Below the pieces are notes generated by a model, which was not told the DNA's origin, searched no databases, and worked only from the letters and a program-made list of their open reading frames with translations. The translations under genes and the position numbers were made by a program. A stretch of 64,000 nt of DNA, from positions 35,837-99,836 of the IMG/VR virus record IMGVR_UViG_3300044611_002008; one strand, given 5' to 3'. This DNA comes from a virus. Each line of letters opens with the position of its first letter. Positions within the stretch are counted from its first letter, which is position 1. This document shows, piece by piece, positions 17,801-27,125 of the stretch.

Positions 17801-20800
17801 GGGTAGGATCTGTAAAGCTAGATAGTATAAACGTATTGCAAAATAGTAGAGCTTATGGGGCTAATGCGAATGCGGGAGCTGTAGACCAGGCAGCTTCTAT
17901 GTTCGGCAGCGAAGCTAAGTCAATGAAAGGGATATTACAGGTTTCTGGTAGACTTGAGGATACGTTATTATCTACAATCAATAGTACTTTAAAAAATAAT
18001 CCATCCGCAAGTAACGAGGCCGTTGGTATCAAATTAGACCAAGCTATATTTAAAGCTTTAAACGACTTAGAGCTGCCACCAGACCTATCAACTAAATTAT
18101 CTGGCGAGGTAAAGAGCGCCGTACAGGATATGAGGAAATCTGGGGATGATAAAATTGATTTTAGTCAATTGGTAGAAAAAATTCCACAACTCGGAAACGT
18201 TGTAGACAGTGCAAAGAGAGCTCAAGAAACTGCGATACGAGCTCTAGAAAACTGGCAGAATGCACTAAACGATTATGCCAATACAACTAATCAATTGATA
18301 GATCTACAAATTGATAGTAATCAAAAGCTAAGACGAGCTACTGATACCCTGGTTTCTGGGCAAAATGAGCTTAATAGAGTTTTAGGTAAAACAGTATCAT
18401 TACAAAGCGTAGTGGCTGACACTAGAGCTGCAACTGCGTCTCAGACCGGAGGCCCAACATCTGCTGTAGATATTAGAAGACAGATACAAGATTTAGAATT
18501 GACCAGACAATCTCAACAATCAAGATCCGACGCCGCCGCTCAAAAGGGTTTTTCTGGTAAAGACGAATTTATGATGATGCAGGGAAGGCTGAGGGAAACA
18601 AGTGTTGCGTTAAGAGAGTCATACGATGCGCTTAAAGGCCTTAGCGAAAACACTACTGTTGCTAGTGCAGCGTTAAATAAAATGTCGGAGATTCAACAGA
18701 AGCAACAAGCTGGAGTAGCCATCATTGAGAAATTGGTCACCAGCACCCCAGCAGAAATTAATAAATTTAATCAGGCCTTGGCTAGATTAGATAACAATAT
18801 GAAGGGTCGGGCTAATTTTGGGACCAATGCCGACCAGAGACGCGACAGCCTAGAAGCTTTTAACATGATCATGCCGTTTCTCGGAGATAAGCAGAGTGGT
18901 ATGAAGGCCAATGTTCTAGAATCTATGCTTAGAGAATCTGGCATAAACTCTTCGCCAATGATGCAGCAAGTGATAGATTCTTTAAGAAATCCAGAAGCCG
19001 ATCCACAAATGGCAGAAGCTATAGGTATATATAGAGAAGCGCTAGCTGAACAAGCATTTGCAAATGAACAGTTAGCTGCCTTGAATCAGCTTATTGCGGA
19101 GAATAATTCTGACACCGCCGCTGTTAAATTAGCTACAGCTATCGGAGGTGTCTCATTAAACTTTGAAAGCAGGCAACTGCAAGATATTAATGATAATATT
19201 AAAAATTTAATTACTGTTGTTAAAAATAATAGGGAGGATAAGAAGCCAGCAGCAGCTGAGGCAGAGATGCTCGCAAGAGGAGGTGTTGTATATGCTTCCG
19301 CGGGTCAGTTAATTAATTTTGCTCCAAAGGGGACGGATACAGTACCGGCTATGTTGACCCCAGGAGAATTTGTTGTCAATAGATCTGCTACTCAAAAAAA
19401 TCTACCTCTTTTAAAATCTATTAACAATGGATACTCGAATGGTGGAAGAGTACAGTACTATAATCAAGGAGGTTTAGTATTTGGCGGAGGTTGGGGATTG
19501 GATCAAAAGCAAGATGCGGAAAAGCAGGCCGGGATTCAACAACAAGAGACAGCGACACAATATCCAGACATATTATCTCTTAACGCTAATCCATATGACC
19601 ACATGACAAAGGCCGTCGCTCTGCCGGGGTATTTTTACGCCTCGAATCCGGCACCAGGAGATATTTCAGATTGGTTCAGTCCTAAAGTTGGACGGAAGCC
19701 TTTGGTGAGTATCGGCGCCAATGCGAGTTTAGGAGCATCTTATGATACTATTAGTATGACTACAGAGGATGATCGACCTACGATTGAGAAAAGAACTACT
19801 TTTACAGGTCCCATAGATGTGGGTTATGTGCCGCAATCAGATTTTTTTGATAATGTAATATCTGAGAGAGATATTCAAAGAAAAAAACATATCACAAAAA
19901 ATCAAATAGAGGACTATAAAAATAAATTAGAAACGCTGTTAAAACTTAAAAGATTTGTTGTGCAAAGTTCTGATGCCGGTACGTTTATGGGGTCTATTGA
20001 CACAGGTTCAAAAAAAATAGCCACAAAAGTAGACGCGGATAATAGACCTAAAATAGAGCCAACTATTGAAGTGGGTAAATATGTCAATAGAGGATTGTCT
20101 AGTGTGCCACTAGTAACACTGAGCGGTCTAACAAAAACCACTAACGGTCTTTATGGCCTATACTCAGTAGCAGATCTAGAAGGAGAAGGGTCTTCTGGTC
20201 AAAATACTAATGCTGGAAACCCTTATGGTTTTACAAATAGATCAACAGCCACTACTATCATTTCTCCGGACATGAAGGTGGTTGCCGGGTTATCCAATAT
20301 GAAGCATGATACTGTTGATCCGTCTATAGGCATGGCATTATCTAAATACGTCACTAATTATGACGGTATGGCTAAGGCTACTGGTCCGATAATGCAAAAC
20401 AATATCCAGTCATTATCAAGAGTATTTGATGCTTTGTCTCAAACTAAGATTCCAGAGATCGAGGCAGACGGTTCGATTTCTGAACCATTGAAAGAAACCG
20501 ATTCTTCCTTAAAGAATAAAACATATATTAACAAATTACAACAGCTATTATCTGGTGCAATATTTTCGGCTCAATTCGATGAGACAGAAATTAAGGGTAA
20601 AGACAATGTTAAACCACCAATAACATTATTTAATTTAACGGCCGATAAATGGAATAATTTAGCTAATTCTTTTAAAAATTATCAGCCTGCGCCGCCCACC
20701 AATAGCTATGCTGAAAACAGTAGTAATTTTATACCTATAAATCCAGCGCAAAAATCACTACCGTGGATAGCTGCTGGATTTAATCATGTAGATGCTATCA

Positions 20801-22938
20801 ATAACCTAAAGGGAGAATATCAAAAAAATAATACATCTAATATAAAAGTTACATCAGGTTCCGTCGAAGATGAGTTCATGAAATTTAACTACAAAACTAT
20901 TCAAGGAGGATTTGGCACCAATAAAACATTAGATCAGTCATTAGGAGCCATTAAATATGTTGTTGCTGATTTAGATGCCAACAGCAAAGAACAGCCGCTA
21001 AACCCATTCAAAGATTTAGACCCTGTTAATTTAATTGGTAGATCGATATATGCGGATAGTATCGAAACCTTAAAAGGGCGTATTCAACCAATAATTAATG
21101 CAGTGACAGGAGGTCTCAATACAGATAATTTGCCGCCAGTGCCTTACGCCACTGTGCAAAAAATAAATAGCACTGATCTTGGTGCGCTAGATTATTCCGA
21201 AGACACAAAAAATAATGCTTATATGCCAAAGACAGCTGTTCTTGGCGGTAACTTTAATGCTACTAATTACATTAATGAAATTAAAGGATTATTTAATAAA
21301 AAAGAACTAATAGCAGGAGCTGTGGCAGCTGAAACTACTGATAAACGCACTGATGCTGGTATAAAACAAGCAAATATAGAAAATCCGTTGGGTATAGCTA
21401 GGGGCATTATACAGAAAGTACTAGCTCCTATAAGCGGCGTTTTATCGGCATACAATATGAAGCTGATGCCCTTAACAAAAGCGACAGACATATTGCCATA
21501 CGGTAATCTTTTATTTGGTGGGCAAAAGTTTTTTGGACAAGCTGTTATGGAAAAAATGAAAGGGAGGACTCCGCCAGAGGCGTTGTATAATGTTTGGGGA
21601 GCAATAGGAGCTGCCGCACAAACATTTTTAAAACTAGGAGCAGGAGATTCTCAAGGATTGTCTTCGATGCTAGGCGTTAGCTTTGACGGTAAACCAGACG
21701 CTACAATACCAGACAAAGTTAATCAATACGCAAAGTTTTTAGCTAAGCAAGGAATGATGTCCCAGGGTCTGGGGGCAGATATCTTGGATAAAGAAATAAA
21801 TAAAGACAATCAAAAGGCAATCGAGGGGGCTTTTGGGGATAAAAACCAATCGATTTTTGAGGCTACTGGACTAGAGAAAACAACTTGGAATAAACAATCT
21901 GATAGAACTTCTCCCAAAACCATATTAGATTTGGGTAAAAAGATACTGAATCCATACTCTATGTTTCCTACGGAAACAAGAAATAATCTCTTTGGTATTT
22001 TAGAGAAAGAGCTTGCTAATCAAAAGGTTAACCAGGGCGTTATTGATACTATCAAGAAGGTTCGATCTTTCTACAATACTTTTTTGGATCCTTTTGTGAA
22101 TGGTGATGGTCAAGCCGGCAATGATAAATGGAGACGTGGTTTTGATAGCCTATACCCCGACGCCAATTCTGCTTTACAGCTATTAACGAATGGAGCATTT
22201 GGAAAATTACCAGATTATAATATGGCGTTACAGCTCCAAGCAAAGAGAAAAGCCTTAGCAGAGGAAGTCAAAAAGCCGCAGAAGAAAGCCAGAGGGGGCA
22301 TAATCTATGCTCAAACAGGCACTCTAGTTGATTATCAGCCCAGAGGCACCGATACCGTTCCAGCCATGTTGACCCCCGGAGAATTTGTGGTCAATAGAGC
22401 GGCCACTCAAAAACATCTACCTGTCTTAAAAGCTATTAATAGTGGCCAATATTCTACTGGTGGAATGGTTAATTATCTTAATCAAGGGGGTATTATTATA
22501 CCTCAATATCACTCTAATATCCCAAATGTATCGTCTACAAATAAGACTGTAGGTGTATCTAATTTACAGCTGGGCTTGGCCCCATCGGCTGTAAGTGCTT
22601 TGGAAAATTTTAATCGCGCTTTTGCTCAAAATGCAGCATTACTAAATATTAATTTAGATGATAAGAGTCAAAAGGCTATTGATAATTTTACAATTAGATT
22701 ACAGAATGTGGCTAATACTATCAGTGGTTTGGCTATTCCAGAAAATATTCAAATTACAGCACAACATAAAGTAGAGGTTATAATAAATGGCGGAGAGGCA
22801 CTAAAGGGAATGAGCGAAGGAATGAAAGAATATGTTGTTTCTTCGATCAATACTGCCGTCAGTAGGCTTAATGTTACTACAGAGAATGCTCTTGGGGAAC
22901 AATCTAATCAAATACTTAAAGGTAGTTCATCAGTATGA
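11830..22938 (+). CDS. Giant tail tape measure protein
   Basis: 3702 residues. Residues about 138-497 match the TP901-type tape measure core (FDKEFVKLQQVTGESADGLK, then IRATTRESAETIATGLRTIF, then GGFRQIGKVIPLIQQFGTAQ). A Gly-rich box with the core PGEF/AVVNR recurs near residues 545, 590, 1262, 2495 and 3500; in the last two copies GTDTVPAMLTPGEFVVNR is identical. Between boxes are segments that resemble enzyme folds: around 1000-1040 (F1013-E1014, G-A-P-Y-D, D1032) and 1138-1245 (D1138-x-D1140-x-T1142, S1209, K1240). A Gly/Ala hydrophobic segment lies near 1670-1713 and coiled coils follow to about 2400. The length would imply a tail of up to about 0.5 micrometre if mostly helical, but globular inserts reduce this. 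The next gene starts at its stop (ATGA). Confidence 0.9.
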   Translation: MSQSFNLTAQLNLRGPSNVRNIVSDIRRQLGSISADVNLRLDQNASRNVTQLNAALRNLNNTFGTTQTAARNAANAIRDFSQAVGNAGVANLPRQLNNVVTATQRVGATSTTAARQLNVARTEMEEFGRQSALAIRRFAAFSLATGAVFSFTGAINKGIAAFIEFDKEFVKLQQVTGESADGLKRLSNTITSLSVDFGVASGDLIKVSSTLAQAGLSAKDTERALKALALSALAPSFDDMNKTVEGSIALMRQFGIGASDLEKALGSVNSVAARFAVEASDIIAAIQRTGGVFASASNGVSQGTDALNEFIAVFTSIRATTRESAETIATGLRTIFTRVQRGGTIEALKEFGVNLTDAEGKFVGAYKAVELLSRGLNQIDPRDLKFSQIVEELGGFRQIGKVIPLIQQFGTAQEALKVAQTGQGSLAADAATAQLSLANQIAKVREEFTALVRDIGGSDTFQTLAKGALQLASGLIQVADSVKGVLPILGLMMAVRGASVATQYGSGFIGGLRRGNAGGAAAPRRNAYGGYISRYKKGGPVDVPVALMPGEAVVYPEAVKEVGVSKLRKMNYADRKPMAKGGKVGLVPGSGNTDSFYTTLPEGSFVIRKKATEALGGPEGILGSSGYQYGGSVQRFRGGSSSGLKETQRTHIGPKVPLSYREAMAAKKRGTGSLKVVSGKTERQINFEPNISTLINQRLRRKTGKTGVTKKELVEDISKRSPEQLFGDGGVPSVIFKELLASKKLEGLKTALLRGVKSRSVPQTLRSDSELDFILEKNIKPYLSKINTQVGSLWDELMQYQALTNPREVGGRTTLPAVKKVLGKSFGSTFASGGLIQKFARGTSKPLEAMGKADLLKEAERLGVNIPIELRRFLDPRAKGSEQTRAKIIKDLQEKRTITKTSEENIANRAKNRKLAVVGLRGDTSSSTVTTPGLKDKTGRQRLRGVPATLQTGSLPNDLATQVEDIIRSQSESIVAQIGQAIAKAAGTTPITDQKRISEILTKQLPNLSGLMFESGLAVAGAPYDPKSKAIDFNMGLGKKLANLFGVDPKALTDATNDATKEQAKRKLTKGQFDRGRRDKLRTKRLSRALGGFIAMAKGGMPLVDDLPNAPGSMLPMPGMKPGSPLYEIIRNGGGAIDYDRTLQRTTGDAAYASAKTPEQKEAVLTKYFRDPQARIKDAQSARLTQFGKQLQELVKKGVIQPKNLSIISKSSRTPGLAEHINQLFGIPVQNMVFTRGGSKLPALEALRTKGPRINRVARASGGEVPIMAQEGEYVINRKSAKAIGYGNLHTLNKYHSGGIVQRFARGSDSPLKMAMSGQGRVQIAKQLMDQGMSAAKALAEATKAIESMSQAAQQTAASLKKQSQSVGYRGMNVLAGRGVDITTGGVLDQAKEKEYRDNQRANRVVRRASRTRLAVDTNAYGPLLPGQKGVVTRTPSAIDNARNEAVQSVLGRERAGGAGSVKQMMRTQLSNDRSSLRDRVAARFKDRYDAASDPAEKQKVQDRANKVFARANQSLTANAQQNYVQQINAKMQIAQQAAADDAAARIRIANFAKQSATAAQQQPTLFQKITQGISKMATAAQKSAGFGGGSGGGLIPSGSRGANMMAQARDARAQGLRGQAFRDSMAGSAGGGIGSKIGNAAMGLSFAIPMIADQFTTADPKTAEQAKNNAMISGSSTAIGSAAMLASMGPVGIAAGIVAGAAGLAKAFTDAENAANDFNRGLKVDKLEQTLEAAAKSLDKFSKDIKNNVFATDAKKNVVEATKQAQAITDSDSQTVKRGLFNFFDTADNGTSSEKRAAAERSQILDKQGIMAYLRSTEMFGGEDAKSNRAFSMSQNIPELSRERAKNFTGAADASRQFITSKIRSGSSIEGLKSDKDFAGFTKSLALADAALQEQILTIQNNTSLEENKKKALIDSTIATVADAKAREIQSQTLKEMDLEALSKSTIVLQNSLERMFQNMEQSIMANAFALDKLTASAELTTSALSGSARVGSVKLDSINVLQNSRAYGANANAGAVDQAASMFGSEAKSMKGILQVSGRLEDTLLSTINSTLKNNPSASNEAVGIKLDQAIFKALNDLELPPDLSTKLSGEVKSAVQDMRKSGDDKIDFSQLVEKIPQLGNVVDSAKRAQETAIRALENWQNALNDYANTTNQLIDLQIDSNQKLRRATDTLVSGQNELNRVLGKTVSLQSVVADTRAATASQTGGPTSAVDIRRQIQDLELTRQSQQSRSDAAAQKGFSGKDEFMMMQGRLRETSVALRESYDALKGLSENTTVASAALNKMSEIQQKQQAGVAIIEKLVTSTPAEINKFNQALARLDNNMKGRANFGTNADQRRDSLEAFNMIMPFLGDKQSGMKANVLESMLRESGINSSPMMQQVIDSLRNPEADPQMAEAIGIYREALAEQAFANEQLAALNQLIAENNSDTAAVKLATAIGGVSLNFESRQLQDINDNIKNLITVVKNNREDKKPAAAEAEMLARGGVVYASAGQLINFAPKGTDTVPAMLTPGEFVVNRSATQKNLPLLKSINNGYSNGGRVQYYNQGGLVFGGGWGLDQKQDAEKQAGIQQQETATQYPDILSLNANPYDHMTKAVALPGYFYASNPAPGDISDWFSPKVGRKPLVSIGANASLGASYDTISMTTEDDRPTIEKRTTFTGPIDVGYVPQSDFFDNVISERDIQRKKHITKNQIEDYKNKLETLLKLKRFVVQSSDAGTFMGSIDTGSKKIATKVDADNRPKIEPTIEVGKYVNRGLSSVPLVTLSGLTKTTNGLYGLYSVADLEGEGSSGQNTNAGNPYGFTNRSTATTIISPDMKVVAGLSNMKHDTVDPSIGMALSKYVTNYDGMAKATGPIMQNNIQSLSRVFDALSQTKIPEIEADGSISEPLKETDSSLKNKTYINKLQQLLSGAIFSAQFDETEIKGKDNVKPPITLFNLTADKWNNLANSFKNYQPAPPTNSYAENSSNFIPINPAQKSLPWIAAGFNHVDAINNLKGEYQKNNTSNIKVTSGSVEDEFMKFNYKTIQGGFGTNKTLDQSLGAIKYVVADLDANSKEQPLNPFKDLDPVNLIGRSIYADSIETLKGRIQPIINAVTGGLNTDNLPPVPYATVQKINSTDLGALDYSEDTKNNAYMPKTAVLGGNFNATNYINEIKGLFNKKELIAGAVAAETTDKRTDAGIKQANIENPLGIARGIIQKVLAPISGVLSAYNMKLMPLTKATDILPYGNLLFGGQKFFGQAVMEKMKGRTPPEALYNVWGAIGAAAQTFLKLGAGDSQGLSSMLGVSFDGKPDATIPDKVNQYAKFLAKQGMMSQGLGADILDKEINKDNQKAIEGAFGDKNQSIFEATGLEKTTWNKQSDRTSPKTILDLGKKILNPYSMFPTETRNNLFGILEKELANQKVNQGVIDTIKKVRSFYNTFLDPFVNGDGQAGNDKWRRGFDSLYPDANSALQLLTNGAFGKLPDYNMALQLQAKRKALAEEVKKPQKKARGGIIYAQTGTLVDYQPRGTDTVPAMLTPGEFVVNRAATQKHLPVLKAINSGQYSTGGMVNYLNQGGIIIPQYHSNIPNVSSTNKTVGVSNLQLGLAPSAVSALENFNRAFAQNAALLNINLDDKSQKAIDNFTIRLQNVANTISGLAIPENIQITAQHKVEVIINGGEALKGMSEGMKEYVVSSINTAVSRLNVTTENALGEQSNQILKGSSSV
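13440..22490 (+). repeat. Five dispersed PGEFVVNR-type boxes in the tape measure gene
   Basis: Copies lie near 13440-13500, 13592-13670, 15607-15735, 19270-19475 and 22288-22490. The last two are the best preserved (about 65 residues, from ARGG to NQGG) and differ in many synonymous bases, so the duplication is old. Each carries Gly-rich flanks and a positively charged VNR/IRK end. Similar boxes occur in other phage tape measure proteins; their role is unknown. Confidence 0.8.
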
Positions 22939-25289
22939 TAAATTCATATATTAAAATTCCAGATAATGTTGGCGCATCTTTCGAAATAGTCAATGGAAGA
23001 TTTATTTTACAGGCACCAGAGCCGACGTTTGTTGGTCTCGACGCTTCTTTAATAGGTCATTTTATACCATATTTTGCCAAAAATCTTTTATCCACTGGTG
23101 CAACAGAATGGGAAGCCGGTATAGGCAAAGTAATATCTACCACTATAGTGGAAAGAGAAGAGGTTTCTGGTTCGTCTAACAATGATGAGTTAGTATTTTT
23201 TAGTTTCGGTGGGACAAAAACGTTTTTCGTATATCCTAATCAGTATTCTGTGGATCTTGGGTATAATAATTTAATTACCAGTACGGGCGTGTTCAATATT
23301 GGAGACGTAAGGTCTACATACGTTGTAGATCTATCTACCAATCATGCTTCTGGTACTCTGCCCGTAGCATCCGGTAATCGCGGTCTTATACTAGATTTTA
23401 AAGCATATAATAGAAATAATAAGGATTTACATATTATTGCTTCTAGTGGAGATTTAATAGATGGTTCAGCTTCTTTAACTATAGATTATGATAATGCCTA
23501 CACCTCTTTGGTATCGAATGGTTCTGGCTGGATAGAACTAAAAAATGAGGTTAATCTAAATATAGATCCGGATTTGATGGGTACTCCACAAGGACCAAAT
23601 GGCTCTATTCAATACAAAGTTAATTCTACCTCTTTTGGTGGCTCAAATATATATTATAGCAACGCTTCTAATAGCCTGCTATTTGGCGGTACGGGATCGG
23701 AACAATCCGCCGATACAGTCATATCAGGATCTGGTACAACCATTTTTAATAAAACATCCAAGAATACAGACTTTATTATTAATGGTAGTGGTAATAGAAA
23801 TTGTATTTTTGATGCTTCTGGAAAGATAGGTTTAAATTTGCCGTCGGGAGCAAAGCCCGCCACATTACTACACATCGTTGGACAGGGATGCGATAGTAAC
23901 ATAAGATTGGAGAATAGGAGTTCCTGCTCCACTCCTAAACTTGTACTTTATCATAAGCCCTCTACCACTCTTGATAGTGGGTCATTAGTTGGTAGCATAC
24001 ATCTAGCAGGCAAAAATTCTGTTGGATCAGAGATAGACTATTCTCAAATTCGCACAAGAGCCATTTCTTCTCAAGCCTCTAGTCCTAGTGGAGAACTTGT
24101 TGTATCAATAAATAATGGCGGTTCCTCATTAGATAGCTTAACCGTTAATTCAGATTCGGTTGCTATTAGAAATAAAAACAGACAATTACAAATATCTACA
24201 AGCGGTGTGATTGCTGATAAAATAGTCGTTTCGGATTCTTTACATTTATTGCCATTGTCTATTAGTGGTAGTATACTGAGCGTAGGACAATCTGGTATTT
24301 TAGAGAGCGCAGGATATACCAAGTCGGATCTAGCTTCGATTGGAACTAAAGCGTCCTTATCTGGCGCTATTTTTAGCGGTAATATTACTGCTCCCAGGAT
24401 TAATGCTCCAGCACTTTCTCAGTCGTCTGGATCTTACATAGATTTTTCTAGCTCTACTCTTATTGGTAATTGGAATATAGGAGCAGACACGATATTAGCA
24501 AAGGATACAAATAACACATCCGATCAAGGCTCTGTTTTAACGCATACTGGATCTGGAATAGCATGGTCAAAACCAAGCGCAGATAATTTTATATGGTCGG
24601 GCTTAGATATATCTTGGGAAAAATATCCTATAAGATCTTGCTTTATACAAAACGGGGGAGACGTTTTAGCTATTAGTGCTATCGGTTTAAGCAATGAGTT
24701 TAGTGTTGGAGATACGGTAAAAATTAGTGTTAATACCAATAATTATTTTAGAACAATTAATAGCATTACAGAAAGTAATGGCTATACAAATATCGTATTG
24801 AATCAGATTCTACCGATCTCTGGAACGGGTAATATTTTCTCCATAAATAAAGGAGGATATTTAAATCTTAGTGTAGAAAATTCCGGAGCACCAGCTATTT
24901 CGCCTCAGACAACAATTAGTTGCAGACCTCTTACCAATACTATTTTTAATCAAAATAAGCATTCTATAGACTTTCAGATTAATGGCGAATCAGTTGCTCC
25001 AGCAATTTATGTAAATGCTAAGCCGTCCAATAGATTAGAGGCCGTCTCCGCCACTGTTATTAATGGATCGTCACCTAAGATTGTTCAACAGTCCGGTAAT
25101 TTAAATAGATATGCATCTTTAAGCGTTAGTGGCTATATTTATACAGACAGTATTAGTATAGGTCAAACACCAGTGCCTTCTGGATATATTTTAACTTCTA
25201 CATCTGGTAATATTGCGCAATGGCAGTCTACAAATACTATTAGTGATCTAGACGGCGGCGTAATTGTATTTAGCGGAGTAAGTCTATGA
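22935..25289 (+). CDS. Tail fibre / distal tail protein
   Basis: 784 residues rich in Ser, Gly, Asn and Ile, with little helix. The N-terminal 200 residues form a possible attachment region. From about residue 215 the pattern GTPQGPNGSIQY, then NSLLFGGTGSE, then TLLHIVGQGCDSNIRLENRS is typical of long phage tail fibres of the kind that end in endosialidase-chaperone domains, although no S74 chaperone is seen here. The rest resembles beta-helix or repeated sandwich strands with periodic SGS and ISGS turns. ATGA links to the tape measure gene upstream and to the next gene downstream indicate one transcript. Probably the first fibre-like component of the tail tip. Confidence 0.55.
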   Translation: MINSYIKIPDNVGASFEIVNGRFILQAPEPTFVGLDASLIGHFIPYFAKNLLSTGATEWEAGIGKVISTTIVEREEVSGSSNNDELVFFSFGGTKTFFVYPNQYSVDLGYNNLITSTGVFNIGDVRSTYVVDLSTNHASGTLPVASGNRGLILDFKAYNRNNKDLHIIASSGDLIDGSASLTIDYDNAYTSLVSNGSGWIELKNEVNLNIDPDLMGTPQGPNGSIQYKVNSTSFGGSNIYYSNASNSLLFGGTGSEQSADTVISGSGTTIFNKTSKNTDFIINGSGNRNCIFDASGKIGLNLPSGAKPATLLHIVGQGCDSNIRLENRSSCSTPKLVLYHKPSTTLDSGSLVGSIHLAGKNSVGSEIDYSQIRTRAISSQASSPSGELVVSINNGGSSLDSLTVNSDSVAIRNKNRQLQISTSGVIADKIVVSDSLHLLPLSISGSILSVGQSGILESAGYTKSDLASIGTKASLSGAIFSGNITAPRINAPALSQSSGSYIDFSSSTLIGNWNIGADTILAKDTNNTSDQGSVLTHTGSGIAWSKPSADNFIWSGLDISWEKYPIRSCFIQNGGDVLAISAIGLSNEFSVGDTVKISVNTNNYFRTINSITESNGYTNIVLNQILPISGTGNIFSINKGGYLNLSVENSGAPAISPQTTISCRPLTNTIFNQNKHSIDFQINGESVAPAIYVNAKPSNRLEAVSATVINGSSPKIVQQSGNLNRYASLSVSGYIYTDSISIGQTPVPSGYILTSTSGNIAQWQSTNTISDLDGGVIVFSGVSL

Positions 25290-25804
25290 GCTTTAAATTT
25301 AAAAGAGATATTTCTACAACCCTGGCCCCAGCCTTAGATCAGGTTGACGTGGGAGAACTAGTACTAAATGTGCAGACCGGTACTCTCTATACAAAGAAAA
25401 GAGATTCAGAAGGCAATGAAAGTATAGTCAAGTTTATTTCTGTACCACTATCTTCTTCTGGAGATGGGTCTTGTAGCAATATGCTACCGGTTATATCTTT
25501 TGCTGATGTCACTAATTTTTGCTGCAATGGTTCGGTATTAGTGGCTACTATTAATAACCTCATGGCTAGCTCAATATACAAATATAGTGTACAAGATTTA
25601 ACCAGTAATTCTACTGTCATATTTTCTCAGAGTTCTGGGGACATCACTCCGCTTGGTAGATCCACTAGACAAGTTCCTATTTCTATTAACATCAACACTA
25701 ATCAGCCTAATGCTTTAATAAAGTTTAGTGTTTTAGACAATAACAACAATTTACAAAGCGAAGCTATAGTGGCCATTTGTTGCAAGAACTGTGCCGCAAC
25801 ATAA
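25286..25804 (+). CDS. Mtd_N-like anchor plus one Ig-like domain
   Basis: 172 residues. Residues 1-50 (ISTTLAPALDQVDVGELVLN, then TGTLYTKKRDSEGN) have the A-P-x-x-L, G-E-L and G-x-L-Y-x-K marks of the short beta module at the base of many phage fibres and of Mtd (Mtd_N-like). Residues 60-170 are the first copy of the Ig-like domain that recurs in the next genes: a CC pair, INNLMASSIYKYSV, SSGDITPLG and a closing EAIVAICCKNC. Start overlaps the previous stop (ATGA). It probably docks the Ig-like set to the tail tip. Domain naming is by pattern. Confidence 0.6.
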   Translation: MSFKFKRDISTTLAPALDQVDVGELVLNVQTGTLYTKKRDSEGNESIVKFISVPLSSSGDGSCSNMLPVISFADVTNFCCNGSVLVATINNLMASSIYKYSVQDLTSNSTVIFSQSSGDITPLGRSTRQVPISININTNQPNALIKFSVLDNNNNLQSEAIVAICCKNCAAT

Positions 25805-25813
25805 GGATAAAAC

Positions 25814-27037
25814 ATGATTCAAAAAAGACAGATTTCGCAAAACCTATGTTCTAGTGGCGTAGCTATCACCTTTAGTGGAATACCAGTAGATATAAGTAAT
25901 GATTATAGATTAAGCTTTTGGAAAGATAGTTGCATCCCTCAGCAGTCAGATATTATTATTAATCCAACAGGATATCAAATTAGACCAGCTTCTAACACAA
26001 TAGACGCTGTGGTATATGTATCCTCTAATACTGCTTATACCGTAGATAATTCTTCTTCATCCGTTATAGGGTTGAGCGTTGTAGATATTGCTTCTAGTGG
26101 CGAAGTATATAGAGATTACATACATATTTCATGTGGTAATTTATGCAGCGATGCGGGTAAGCCGTTGGACACCGCTGTTCCAACCCGTACTCCCACCCCT
26201 ACCCCAACCAACACTACCACACCAACCCCAACAACCACGATCACCCCAACAGTCACCAACTCGCCGTCTGTGACGCCAACAGTGACGCCGACAATATCGA
26301 TAACACCATCCAAAACACCAACTAGGACGCCTACTCCTACCAGAACAAATACTCCTACTGTGTCTATAACTCCTTCATTTACCCCATCGAGCACAGTAAC
26401 TCCAACCAATACTCCGACAAATACTCCTACTGCTTCGGTTACAGTTACTCCTTCGATTACCCCATCTAACACCACCACTCACACCCCTCCACCTACGCCT
26501 GGTCTTACAAGTACTCCAACCCCAACAGTTACTCCAACTATATCCTTAACTCCCACCCAAACTATCACCCCTAGTATTACTGCTACTAATACCGTTACGC
26601 CCACCCAGACGCCTACGTCATCGGTCACCCCTACTATTTCACAAACACCAGAACCAACACCAACGACCACCCCTACGCCAACACTCACTCCGACAATGAC
26701 TCCTTTATATACTAGGCCTAGTTTTGCGGTTACTTTTGATCAAATTAATTTTTCAGGTAAGTGCGATACCGGTATATTAATATCCGCTAATGTCTCTGGT
26801 GTACCAAATACCGTTTATAACTATAGCTTTAATGTAGAATCTATTGGTAATAATAACAATATTAATAATATTTTTATTGAGCCAAGAACCGGCCAATTTG
26901 CAATGTCCAATAACAATAATAAAATTTTTACTTACGTTTATACACTAGAAAAAATAGGCTCTTTTGTAGTTAGTTGTAGTGTTTCAGATAGCACAAGCAC
27001 AGCACAAAGTTTGACAACAATTGCTTGTCAAAGTTAA
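25814..27037 (+). CDS. Two Ig-like domains joined by a long Thr-Pro linker
   Basis: 407 residues. Residues 1-115 are an Ig-like domain ([13 protein letters not shown] to [10 protein letters not shown]). Residues 120-298 are a Thr-Pro linker with [15 protein letters not shown] and TPTPT units. Residues 300-407 are a second Ig-like domain ([20 protein letters not shown], then PNTVYNYSF, then [17 protein letters not shown]). An AAGGA site precedes the ATG. The linker would hold the two domains apart by tens of nanometres if extended. Function is inferred as adhesion. The opposite strand shows long open frames of Gly-Val repeats here, which are only the reverse of the linker. Confidence 0.65.
   Translation: MIQKRQISQNLCSSGVAITFSGIPVDISNDYRLSFWKDSCIPQQSDIIINPTGYQIRPASNTIDAVVYVSSNTAYTVDNSSSSVIGLSVVDIASSGEVYRDYIHISCGNLCSDAGKPLDTAVPTRTPTPTPTNTTTPTPTTTITPTVTNSPSVTPTVTPTISITPSKTPTRTPTPTRTNTPTVSITPSFTPSSTVTPTNTPTNTPTASVTVTPSITPSNTTTHTPPPTPGLTSTPTPTVTPTISLTPTQTITPSITATNTVTPTQTPTSSVTPTISQTPEPTPTTTPTPTLTPTMTPLYTRPSFAVTFDQINFSGKCDTGILISANVSGVPNTVYNYSFNVESIGNNNNINNIFIEPRTGQFAMSNNNNKIFTYVYTLEKIGSFVVSCSVSDSTSTAQSLTTIACQS
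26170..26705 (+). repeat. Long Thr-Pro linker repeat
   Basis: About 178 residues of TPT, TPS and VTP units with varied codons. It is the longest of several such linkers in the tail-tip genes (others near 29866-30140, 29457-29503, 35047-35184 and 35326-35430). Confidence 0.8.
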
Positions 27038-27125
27038 TTCAAAAAGAAACTATATTGTGTATAATAGTTTAGAATCTTTTATTTTGAAGGAGATTTTGGT
27101 ATATTTATAATGATTTTAGGAATAT

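Noticed and set aside
26116-26688. Long open frames on the minus strand made of Gly-Val repeats opposite the Thr-Pro linkers
   Set aside because: They are the reverse complement of ACN-CCN linkers, have no ribosome sites and no independent features. The same applies near 5403-6069, 29632-30330 and 35278-35487.
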